This document shows, in pieces, positions 18,321 to 25,465 of a stretch of 64,000 nucleotides of DNA. The DNA is from Viridibacterium sediminicola. GTDB taxonomy: Bacteria > Pseudomonadota > Gammaproteobacteria > Burkholderiales > Rhodocyclaceae. Each line of letters opens with the position of its first letter. Position 1 is the first letter of the stretch. The stretch is taken from contig NZ_JBDIVE010000008.1 of the NCBI RefSeq assembly GCF_039631295.1, forward strand, positions 1 through 64,000, written 5' to 3'. A program made the translations under genes and the position numbers. Below the pieces are notes generated by a model. The model was not told the origin of the DNA, searched no databases, and was given only the letters and a program-made list of their open reading frames with translations.

Positions 18321-18806
18321 TCAGCGTGCGCCAGGGCGCGCGCGCGCGATGGAATACTGCTGGGTGTTCGGGTGCAGCAAAGCGTCAAAGCTGACCGGCT
18401 CGTTGGCCGGCGCAACATAGAGCACGGCGCTGATGCTGAACTGCAGGCAACCGATGCTTGAGCGGTCGGCTTCAAGGTGCACAAGCACATCGCGCAGGCG
18501 CGGCTCGTGGATGGCAATCGCCTCTTCGAGGGTGCGGCAGATCAGGGCGCGGTCTCCCGGATTGGCCAGACTGAGACCGACGAAATCCTCCATGCCATAG
18601 CTGATGAGTGAGCGTCGCGATTGTGGATAGACGGCGAGAGCTGCTGTCGTCAGCGCGGTGCGGTTATTGAGCAGTGATTCCAGGTCACGGATGACCGAAT
18701 CCTTCAGCTCTTCAACCGACCATCGGCGCAGCGGGTCGGCCTCGGCCTCGCGGTGCGGCGCGTCGTCGAACAATCGCTCGAAGAGCGTCGGCAAGAATCC
18801 CGCCAT
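18321..18806 (-). CDS. tssE: TssE gp25-like baseplate protein
   Basis: A 161-residue gp25-like protein that nucleates sheath assembly on the baseplate. The start is ATG 18806 (MAGFLPTLFERLFDDAP). Family marks are LKDSVIRDLESLLNNR, the GMEDFVGLSLANP segment and IEPxL-like IHEPRLRDVLVHLE. Longer in-frame starts are ignored because they extend into a stem-loop. The stop is 13 bp from the tssF start. Confidence 0.95.
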   Translation of the reverse strand: MAGFLPTLFERLFDDAPHREAEADPLRRWSVEELKDSVIRDLESLLNNRTALTTAALAVYPQSRRSLISYGMEDFVGLSLANPGDRALICRTLEEAIAIHEPRLRDVLVHLEADRSSIGCLQFSISAVLYVAPANEPVSFDALLHPNTQQYSIARARPGAR

Positions 18807-18869
18807 GGCTGGGTGCGTCCGGATATAGAGAGTGAATCGGGGGGTGGATAGCAAGGGCGTCCTGCAATA

Positions 18870-18920
18870 CGGAACCCGGAACAGCACGGAGAGGGAGGCT
18901 CCGTGCTGAGCCGGGTTCCG
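18870..18920 (-). terminator. Strong stem-loop between hcp and tssE (attenuator or mRNA-stabilising hairpin)
   Basis: Outer arms 18,870-18,879 and 18,911-18,920 pair over 10 bp (CGGAACCCGG with CCGGGTTCCG). Inner arms 18,883-18,890 and 18,900-18,907 pair over 8 bp (AGCACGGA with TCCGTGCT). It lies 21 bp after the hcp stop. No T-run follows on the minus strand, so it is not a classical intrinsic terminator. It may protect or partly insulate the hcp message, which is needed in far larger amounts than the baseplate genes. Confidence 0.7.
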
Positions 18921-18940
18921 CATGCAGAACCCGGTCAGAC

Positions 18941-19450
18941 TTACACTGCGTAGCTGGGCGTGTTCTTCGCCAGGCTCCAGGCTTGCACCTTGTTGCCCTT
19001 GGCGGAACCGGTGATGTCCTGCTGCGTGTAAGTCCATTGCACGGCGGCGTAGGTGAGCGCAAAGTTCTCGGTCGGAATGCCTTCGCCGAGAACCGAAGGC
19101 GTCACCGACGAGATGAGCACGTTCTTGAGCTTGATTTCCAGGTACTTGATGCGCTTGGCGCCGTCCGAACGCATGAAGTCGATGACCACTTCATTGAACG
19201 TCTGACCGGCCGAACAAGCGGCCCAGATAACCGGTGAAGTCAGGTCAAGATCCTTCGTGAAGATCATTGCGCCGTGCTCGCAACGCTCGGCAGTGTGACC
19301 ACCGGCCGTCGATGCGGTGGCCGACTTGGGCTGGATGATCTGGTGTTGCCACGAGCTCACTTCGAACCAGTCTTTGTGACCGTCGTCGCGCGACTCGCCC
19401 TTCAGATCAAATGAACCGCCTTTTTCGAACTTGACGTAGATGTCTTTCAC
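18941..19450 (-). CDS. hcp: Hcp tube protein (TssD)
   Basis: The 169-residue protein forms stacked hexamers that make the inner tube expelled by sheath contraction, and it can chaperone small effectors. Family marks are MKDIYVKFEKGGSFDLKGES, the FEVSSWQHQIIQPKSATAST region, MIFTKDLDLTSPVIWAACSA and the C-terminal FALTYAAVQWTYTQQD. It sits between tssC (41 bp upstream) and a strong stem-loop, after which come the baseplate genes. Confidence 0.97.
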   Translation of the reverse strand: MKDIYVKFEKGGSFDLKGESRDDGHKDWFEVSSWQHQIIQPKSATASTAGGHTAERCEHGAMIFTKDLDLTSPVIWAACSAGQTFNEVVIDFMRSDGAKRIKYLEIKLKNVLISSVTPSVLGEGIPTENFALTYAAVQWTYTQQDITGSAKGNKVQAWSLAKNTPSYAV

Positions 19451-19491
19451 TTAGTGCTCCTTTACGGGGGAAAAAACTTGGGCGACGCTCC

Positions 19492-20973
19492 TCAGCCCTT
19501 TGCCGACTGCGGCAGTTCCGCAACCAGGCGCAAAGAGACGGAGAGTTCGTCGAGCTGGAAGTGAGGACGCAGGAAGGACACGGCCCGATATACACCGGGA
19601 CGGCCCGGAACCTCCGCCACCTGGATCGAGGCCTCGCGCAACGGGAATTGCGCCTTGGTCTCTTGTGTTGCACCGTCGTCGAGCAGCACGTACTGCGTGA
19701 TCCAGTTATTCAGATAGGTTTCAACATTGCCGGCGGAAGCGAAGCTGCCGATCTTGTCGCGCATCATGGCCTTGAGGTAATGGGCAATGCGTGACACGGC
19801 AAAGATGTACTGCAGCTGCGAGGACAGCGAGGCATTGGCATTGGCCGCTTCGCTGCTGTACTTCTTGGCTTTTTGCACCGATTGCGCACCGAAGAAGGCG
19901 GCATAGTCCGTGCCCTTGCAATGCACCAGCGGAATGAAGCCGAGGTCGGACAGCTCTTTTTCGCGCCGGTCGGTGATGGCGATTTCCGTCGGGCATTTCA
20001 GCGCGACTTCACCATCATCGGTCTTGAACGTGTGGGTCGGCAGACCTTCGACCAGGCCGCCGCCTTCAACGCCGCGGATGGCGGCGCACCAGCCATGCTG
20101 GTCAAACGCATCGGTGAGGCGGGCAGCGAAGGCGTAAGCCGCATTGACCCAGAGATAGCGGCTGTGATCGCTGCCGTCGACTTCTTCGATGTAGTTGAAG
20201 CCGTCAACCGGTGTGCCATCCTTGGGGTTGTAGGGCAGGCGACCGAGGAAGTGCGGCAGGGTCAGGCCGACATAGCGCGAGTCTTCGCTTTCGCGGAAAG
20301 ACTTCCATTTGCCATATTCGACGGTGTCGAAGACCTTGGCCAGATCACGCGGCTTGCCCAGATCGGTGAAGGACTCCAGGCCGAGCAGGTCCGCGCCGGC
20401 TGCCGAGATGAAGGGGGCGTGAGCAGCGGCGGCAATATGGGCCATCTGATCGATGAAGTACATGTCTTCGGCTTGACGGCCGATCTCGAAGTCACCGATC
20501 AGTGCGCCGAATGGCGAGCCGCCGAAGGTGCCGAACTCCTCTTCATAGACCTTCTTGAAGAGCACGCTCTGGTCGAAGTCGATGGCCGACTTGAAGTCGC
20601 GCACCAAGTCCTTCTTGTTGGTGTTGAACACCTTGACCTTGAGCGTTGCGCTGGTTTCACTTTGCGTCACCAGATATTCCAGACCGCGCCAGGTCGATTC
20701 CACTTTCTGGAATTCAGGGGCGTGCATCACTTCGGAGAGCTGCGTCGAAATCAGTTGGTCGAGTTCGGCGATGCGTGCATCCAGAGTCGCTGAGAGGTTG
20801 TCGGAGATGACCACCGCACCTTCCATGACCTGAGTGACGAGTTCGCCGATCAGATCCTTGGCGCGCGAGTGTTCGGCATCGGTTTTGGCAACCTTGCTGT
20901 CGGCAACGATGCGGTCGAGCAGCCCCAGTTCGCTGGTTTCGGCGGTTTGCGTGGCGAATTGTTGTGCGCTCAT
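19492..20973 (-). CDS. tssC: TssC large sheath subunit (VipB/EvpB)
   Basis: The 493-residue large sheath protein pairs with TssB to form the contractile outer sheath. Conserved stretches are KVESTWRGLEYLV, KVFNTNKKDLVRDF, EFGTFGGSPFGALIGDFE, VYRAVSFLRPHFQLDELS and the C-terminal LRLVAELP. It starts 3 bp after the tssB stop, as expected for a co-translated heterodimer. Length and motifs are normal. Confidence 0.98.
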   Translation of the reverse strand: MSAQQFATQTAETSELGLLDRIVADSKVAKTDAEHSRAKDLIGELVTQVMEGAVVISDNLSATLDARIAELDQLISTQLSEVMHAPEFQKVESTWRGLEYLVTQSETSATLKVKVFNTNKKDLVRDFKSAIDFDQSVLFKKVYEEEFGTFGGSPFGALIGDFEIGRQAEDMYFIDQMAHIAAAAHAPFISAAGADLLGLESFTDLGKPRDLAKVFDTVEYGKWKSFRESEDSRYVGLTLPHFLGRLPYNPKDGTPVDGFNYIEEVDGSDHSRYLWVNAAYAFAARLTDAFDQHGWCAAIRGVEGGGLVEGLPTHTFKTDDGEVALKCPTEIAITDRREKELSDLGFIPLVHCKGTDYAAFFGAQSVQKAKKYSSEAANANASLSSQLQYIFAVSRIAHYLKAMMRDKIGSFASAGNVETYLNNWITQYVLLDDGATQETKAQFPLREASIQVAEVPGRPGVYRAVSFLRPHFQLDELSVSLRLVAELPQSAKG

Positions 20974-20976
20974 GGC

Positions 20977-21483
20977 TTACTCCTTGTTCGCCGCTTCGCT
21001 TTGCAGCGCAGCCAATTGCTCGGTGCTGTGCAGCACCTGGTGAAGGATGTCGTCGAGCTTCTCGTTGCCGGCGAGCTTGCCGCGCAGATCGGCCAGCTTG
21101 CTGCGGGCCTCCAGCAGCTGGCGCAGGGGTTCGACTTGTTGCACAACGGATTCGGGGCGGAAGTCTTCCATCGACTGGAATTTCAGTTCGACCGCCATTT
21201 CACCGCCGGCTTCGCTGAGCTTGTTCCTGACCCGGAAGGTCGCGCGGGGGGCCGCACCCTTGAGTACCTCATCGAAGTTTTCGCCGTCGATGTTGACGAA
21301 CTTGCGATCACGCAGCTTGGGCAGCGGCGCCTCCGGCGTGCCTGACAGATCGGCCAGCACGCCGACAACGAACGGCAGCTCCTTCTGTTCGACCTGATCG
21401 CCGATTTCAACGTCATACGACAGCTGGACACGTGGCGGACGCACGCGATTGAGCTTCTTTTGAGTACTTTCAGATTTGGCCAC
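20977..21483 (-). CDS. tssB: TssB small sheath subunit (VipA)
   Basis: The 168-residue small sheath subunit. Family marks are RPPRVQLSYDVEIGDQVEQK, LPFVVGVLADLSG, KLRDRKFVNIDGENFDEVL and the Leu/Gln-rich C-terminal helix that ClpV engages through TssC. It stands second in the leftward operon, after the TPR lipoprotein gene and a gap of 87 bp that may hold a further promoter, though none was recognised. Confidence 0.97.
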   Translation of the reverse strand: MAKSESTQKKLNRVRPPRVQLSYDVEIGDQVEQKELPFVVGVLADLSGTPEAPLPKLRDRKFVNIDGENFDEVLKGAAPRATFRVRNKLSEAGGEMAVELKFQSMEDFRPESVVQQVEPLRQLLEARSKLADLRGKLAGNEKLDDILHQVLHSTEQLAALQSEAANKE

Positions 21484-21570
21484 GACATTTCTCCCTTGCG
21501 AATGACCGTTTGAACTGCGTTACATGAGGCGTGCGGCAGGCGTCCTGCCGCACGCGGAACTGGTTGCGCT

Positions 21571-22209
21571 TTACTTCTTGAGAACCTGGAACGGATTGGC
21601 GGCGCTGCTCGCACTGCCTGCACCCGTCGACTTGCGTGTCGGCGACTTGGAGGCGGGCGAAGCTGGCTTGGCTGCGGGCGCGGCGGGCGCCGGCACGCTG
21701 GACTTGTTGTTTGGCGCGGGCGCTGCAGGCGCGATGGGCAGGATTTGATCGATGCTCAGTGTTTCGCGCAGGGTGCGGGCCAGCTTCTCGGCTTCTTCAC
21801 GCGTATTGCCGCGCAAGCCTGAGTCTTCACGCATTTCGCCGAGTGCCTGGATGGCTACGCGCAAACTGGCAACCACGGCGATGGCCTTGGTTTCACGCCG
21901 CGCCGGATCGCGCTTGGTGGCCTCGTCGGCAGCCTTGATGGCCATCGGATAGTTGGCCGCGTCGAAATAGATCTGCGCCATCTTGACCCACGGTTCGGCA
22001 TAGGTCGGATCGGCACGTGTTGATTCATCCAGCAGCTGGATGGCCTTGTCCTGATTGCCATCGGCGAGCGCCTTGGTGGCGTCGTGATAGAGCGTTTCGT
22101 GTTTTCCCGGTGTTTGATTTTGCGTCATGGTGCTGGCGCAGGCCGACAGCAGTAAACACGACAGAATTACCAAAAACGAAGACTTCTTGCTCGAAATTGA
22201 TTTAAACAT
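21571..22209 (-). CDS. TPR-containing lipoprotein at the head of the T6SS operon
   Basis: The chosen start is ATG 22209 (MFKSISSKKSSFLVILSCLL), because it gives a lipoprotein signal with lipobox LSAC; the in-frame extension upstream has none. The 212-residue product has tetratricopeptide-like helices at about residues 35-120 (YHDATKALADGNQDKAIQLL, PTYAEPWVKMAQIYFDAANY). A low-complexity Ala/Pro/Lys tail follows, ending NPFQVLKK. It would be anchored in a membrane facing the periplasm. Lipoproteins of this kind precede tssB in a number of betaproteobacterial clusters as I recall, but I know of no established function. It may assist the TssJ/L/M complex. Confidence 0.75.
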   Translation of the reverse strand: MFKSISSKKSSFLVILSCLLLSACASTMTQNQTPGKHETLYHDATKALADGNQDKAIQLLDESTRADPTYAEPWVKMAQIYFDAANYPMAIKAADEATKRDPARRETKAIAVVASLRVAIQALGEMREDSGLRGNTREEAEKLARTLRETLSIDQILPIAPAAPAPNNKSSVPAPAAPAAKPASPASKSPTRKSTGAGSASSAANPFQVLKK

Positions 22210-22608
22210 GATGACCACAATGCGGCAAAAGGCTGTGGCCTGATTAATCACGCGCGATAATCATGGCTGTAGCCTTGGTGAATCGGAGTGCTGATGTCGA
22301 ATACGCGCTTCGAATATTCAGCGGAGCGGATCATAGCATTGCGTGGAATCTGTTTTTATACAGACCAAGGTACATGTAGCTGCAAGTTCTGGTCGAATAG
22401 CGGATACTTGATGCCATCAGAAGGCTGTGGTGTGTGTTTTTCTGTGAAACGCTTAATCTATTTATTAAGTTATTGAAAAATAAACAACTTGTGTGTTTTT
22501 AACGAGTTGCATTGGTTGTTTTTTGACGGGTATTTTTTGAATGCAGTGCCGTCTTTTGATTAATGTTTGGCAGAAGCGATCAGACGAATGGTAGTTCCCG
22601 GGGAGTGA
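22210..22608. promoter_or_regulatory. Divergent intergenic region between the two T6SS operons
   Basis: About 400 bp of A+T-rich DNA separates the leftward lipoprotein-tssB operon from the rightward tssJKL operon, so it must hold both promoters. For the rightward side a weak sigma70-type candidate is TTGCAT (22,507-22,512) with TATTTT (22,531-22,536), spacer 18 bp. A 10-bp palindrome TGATTAATCA lies at 22,241-22,250. No convincing sigma54 site (TGGC-N7-TTGC type) was found on either strand. The low GC suggests a target for xenogeneic silencing, by inference. Confidence 0.4.
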
Positions 22609-23250
22609 GTGGCTGTGAATGAATTTGTCATTTGTTTGTCGAAATTTGACAAAAACTACAATCGAATTAAATTCGGTATTGGTGCGTTGCTTTTAATGTT
22701 TTTGCTGAGTGCTTGTGCGTCGCCGGCCGTGCAAATTGCGTCGGGTGCATTGCAGGCAATCGGCTTGGTTAAAGAAAGTCCTAAAATCGACATGCCCAAG
22801 GAAATTACGATCAGGATTTTTGCAGGATCAAATATGAATGCCGATGCAAAGGGGCGCCCATTTGCGATAGTTTTAAAAGTTTATAAATTGCGAAACGACA
22901 GCAGTTTTATTTCTTCGCCTTATGAGACGCTGAACAACGCTGCTCTGGAGAAACAGACGCTGGGTAGCGATTTGATCGATAGCCGTGAACTGGTGCTGAC
23001 GCCGGGGCAACAGCTCGAATTCAAGGAAAAGCTGCCCCAGGAGGTGGGGTATGTGGCCATCGCGGCCTTCTTCCGTGCGCCAGCCGCCGAGCGCTGGCGT
23101 TACAGCTTTGCGACGAGTGAGCCCAACCCGGCGGGGATCAGCCTGGGCATACACGCTTGCGCGCTGACCGTCTCGCAGGGCACGCCGCATGCTGCAGGCG
23201 GAGGCGATCCGCGATCGCTCAATGGCGTGAGCTGCGCACTGTCGCGCTGA
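22609..23250 (+). CDS. tssJ: TssJ outer-membrane lipoprotein
   Basis: The 213-residue lipoprotein anchors the T6SS membrane complex to the outer membrane by binding TssM. A hydrophobic segment (FGIGALLLMFLLSAC) with lipobox LSAC near Cys36 is followed by a TssJ/SciN beta-sandwich: ITIRIFAGSNMNADAKGRPF, AIVLKVYKL, ELVLTPGQQLEF and VGYVAIAAFFR. The start is GTG 22609, close to GGGGAG; GTG 22615 is an alternative. The N-terminal stretch before the hydrophobic core is longer than usual. First gene of the rightward operon. Confidence 0.93.
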   Translation: MAVNEFVICLSKFDKNYNRIKFGIGALLLMFLLSACASPAVQIASGALQAIGLVKESPKIDMPKEITIRIFAGSNMNADAKGRPFAIVLKVYKLRNDSSFISSPYETLNNAALEKQTLGSDLIDSRELVLTPGQQLEFKEKLPQEVGYVAIAAFFRAPAAERWRYSFATSEPNPAGISLGIHACALTVSQGTPHAAGGGDPRSLNGVSCALSR

Positions 23251-23281
23251 GTTCTGTTTGATAACGTGTGTGGATCATCGA

Positions 23282-24631
23282 GTGAAAACCGTACAAAAAT
23301 TACTGTGGGGTGAGGGCTTGTTCCTCAAGCCCCAGCATTTCCAGGTGCAGGATCTCTACCATGAGCAGCGGCTTGCCCAGGCGCTGCGCCAGGTCCATCC
23401 CTATTTATGGGGGGTGGCCGAGCTCTCGGTGGACCGCGATGCCTTGAGCAGCGGTTTGCTGCGATTTTCAGCGCTGCAGCTGATGTGGCCTGACGGCGAG
23501 AGCTTTGACGCGCCGTATGCCGATACCTTGCCCGCTGCACGCAATCTGGCGGACATCGAGGTGCCGGCCGAGGGCCTGGTGTTCCACCTGGCGCTGCCCC
23601 TGTTGCGCGAAGACGGCAGTAACTTCTCGGCCAAGGCGGGTGATGGTGCTGCACTGAGCCGCTATGTGCAGGGCAGCGAGATGGCGGCGGATCTGTATAC
23701 GCGTGCCGTGGCGGGCGAGCTGACGGTGCTGCGCAAGCAGGCGCGCGTGGTGGCTGATTTCGAGCCGCGCGAGCAGTTCGTGTCGATCCCCTTGCTGCGC
23801 ATCCGGCGCACCGCTACCGGGGGATTCGAGCTGGATGCCAGTTACCTGCCGCCTTCGCTGAGTATTGCCAGCTCGCCCTTGCTGACAGGTTTGCTGCGCC
23901 GTCTGCTGGACATGCTGCAAGCCAAGGTGTCCGCGCTGTATGGGCACCATCGCGAGCCTACGCGCAATCTGATCGAGTTCCGTTCCGGCGATGTGGCCTC
24001 GTTCTGGTTGTTGCATACCGCCAATGCGGCCTTCGCCAGCCTTTCACATTTCATGCATCACCCGCGCCTGCATCCGGAGAGGCTGTTCCAGCGCATGCTG
24101 GAGCTGGCCGGACAGTTGCTGACCTTTTCGAAAACCTACACGCTTGCCGATCTGCCGGCGTACGACCACATGGCGCCGGGGCAGGCTTTCCTGATGCTCG
24201 ACAAGATCATTCGCGAGCTGATCAATACGGTGATTTCGGCGCGTTACATTGCCATCGGCATCAACGAGATCAAGCCTGGCTTCCACCACGCGAAGCTCGA
24301 TTCCGACAAGCTCACCGAGGGCGCCGCGCTGTATCTGGCGGTCGCCTCGGACATGCCGCCGGCCGACCTGGTTGAGGTCGTCCCCTTGCGCTTCAAGGTC
24401 GGCGCGGCGGACGACGTCGAAAAGCTGGTGCTCTCCTCGATGCCCGGCGTCAAGCTGATGGCCGCCCCCCAGGTACCGGCGGCGATTCCGGTGCGGCCGG
24501 GCAGCTACTACTTCTCCATCGAGCCGCACGGCCCGATCTATGAACGCATGATGCAAGCCAGGAACGTGGCGATCTATGTGCCTTCTGGCTTCAAGGATTT
24601 CAAACTAGAACTGATGGCGGTGATTGAATGA
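23282..24631 (+). CDS. tssK: TssK baseplate-membrane adaptor
   Basis: TssK links the baseplate to TssL and TssM. The family N-terminus reads VLWGEGLFLxPQHFQ, here QKLLWGEGLFLKPQHFQVQD. Other marks are HALNAxF-like ANAAFASLSHFMHHPRLHPE and the C-terminal GSYYFSIEPHGPIYERMMQA. GTG 23282 is preferred as start, giving 449 residues; upstream in-frame TTG 23258 and GTG 23270 are possible. It lies 31 bp after tssJ, and its stop overlaps the tssL ATG (ATGA). Confidence 0.96.
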   Translation: MKTVQKLLWGEGLFLKPQHFQVQDLYHEQRLAQALRQVHPYLWGVAELSVDRDALSSGLLRFSALQLMWPDGESFDAPYADTLPAARNLADIEVPAEGLVFHLALPLLREDGSNFSAKAGDGAALSRYVQGSEMAADLYTRAVAGELTVLRKQARVVADFEPREQFVSIPLLRIRRTATGGFELDASYLPPSLSIASSPLLTGLLRRLLDMLQAKVSALYGHHREPTRNLIEFRSGDVASFWLLHTANAAFASLSHFMHHPRLHPERLFQRMLELAGQLLTFSKTYTLADLPAYDHMAPGQAFLMLDKIIRELINTVISARYIAIGINEIKPGFHHAKLDSDKLTEGAALYLAVASDMPPADLVEVVPLRFKVGAADDVEKLVLSSMPGVKLMAAPQVPAAIPVRPGSYYFSIEPHGPIYERMMQARNVAIYVPSGFKDFKLELMAVIE

Positions 24632-25407
24632 GTCTTTCTGCTCCCAGCCTTTTTGGCGGCATGCCCGCCCCCAAACCCGAGATGGCGGTTGCCGAGTCGC
24701 GCACGCCGCGTCGTCTGGTTGACCTGATGCACGACGGTTTCTATTTGTTGTTCCTGCTGCGCCACCGTGCCGCGCCCATCGACGCGCAGGTGTTCCGCGA
24801 GCGAATCCGGCGCTTTCTCGATGCCTTCGAGCAGAATGCACAGCGCTTGCAAGTGAGCCCTGAAGACATCTTCGTCTCGAAGTATGCGTTTTGCGCAGTG
24901 ATCGATGAGGCCGTCCTCAGCTCCAGTTTCAGTGTGCGCGAGGCCTGGGAATTACAACCCCTGCAACTGCAGCTGTTCGGCGAGCAGCTGGCTGGCGAAG
25001 GCTTTTTCACCAAGCTCGAAGAGCTGCGCGCGCAAGGTGCCCGACGCGTGCAGGCTCTCGAAGTGTTCTATCACTGCCTGTTGCATGGTTTCAAAGGCAA
25101 GTACTTGCTCGAAGGTGCCGAGAAGCTCAATTACCTCGTCGCGCGGGTCGGCGATGAGGTGGTGCATCACAAGGGCAAGCGCGCGGTGTTCGCGCCGCAT
25201 TGGGCGATTCCGGATCGCGTTCGTCATGCGCTGCGCAGTGAGATCCCGATGTGGGTGATCGCCAGCACCATGGCCTTGTTCGGCCTGGTCGGATTTTTCA
25301 GCTTGCGCGCTTGGCTCGGCCATGAAACGCGTCAGACCCTGGCGGCCCATCAGTCCATCGTGCAACTGGCGCCACGCAGCGCCAATGTGCATATCAGCCT
25401 GCCTTGA
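24628..25407 (+). CDS. tssL: TssL inner-membrane protein (DotU/IcmH)
   Basis: The 259-residue protein has a cytoplasmic helical DotU domain (LVDLMHDGFYLLFLLRHRA, KYAFCAVIDEAVLSS, LEVFYHCLLHGFKGKY) and one C-terminal membrane helix (MWVIASTMALFGLVGFFSL, about residues 207-225). It binds TssM and TssK. There is no peptidoglycan-binding extension, and a separate OmpA/BON protein at 42,876 may supply that role. The ATG overlaps the tssK stop. Confidence 0.96.
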   Translation: MSLSAPSLFGGMPAPKPEMAVAESRTPRRLVDLMHDGFYLLFLLRHRAAPIDAQVFRERIRRFLDAFEQNAQRLQVSPEDIFVSKYAFCAVIDEAVLSSSFSVREAWELQPLQLQLFGEQLAGEGFFTKLEELRAQGARRVQALEVFYHCLLHGFKGKYLLEGAEKLNYLVARVGDEVVHHKGKRAVFAPHWAIPDRVRHALRSEIPMWVIASTMALFGLVGFFSLRAWLGHETRQTLAAHQSIVQLAPRSANVHISLP

Positions 25408-25465
25408 TCTGCTGTAGTACCGTCCCCGGCGAAGTGCTTGGCCGGGTGTGTTTGTCGGGAATTCC

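Noticed and set aside
22241..22250. Palindrome TGATTAATCA as a regulator site
   Set aside because: Only 10 bp of A+T-rich sequence, expected by chance, with no second copy noticed near the tss promoters.
22210..22608. Sigma54 promoter for the T6SS operons
   Set aside because: Looked for because several T6SS use it. No sequence close to TGGC-N7-TTGC with correct spacing was found on either strand.
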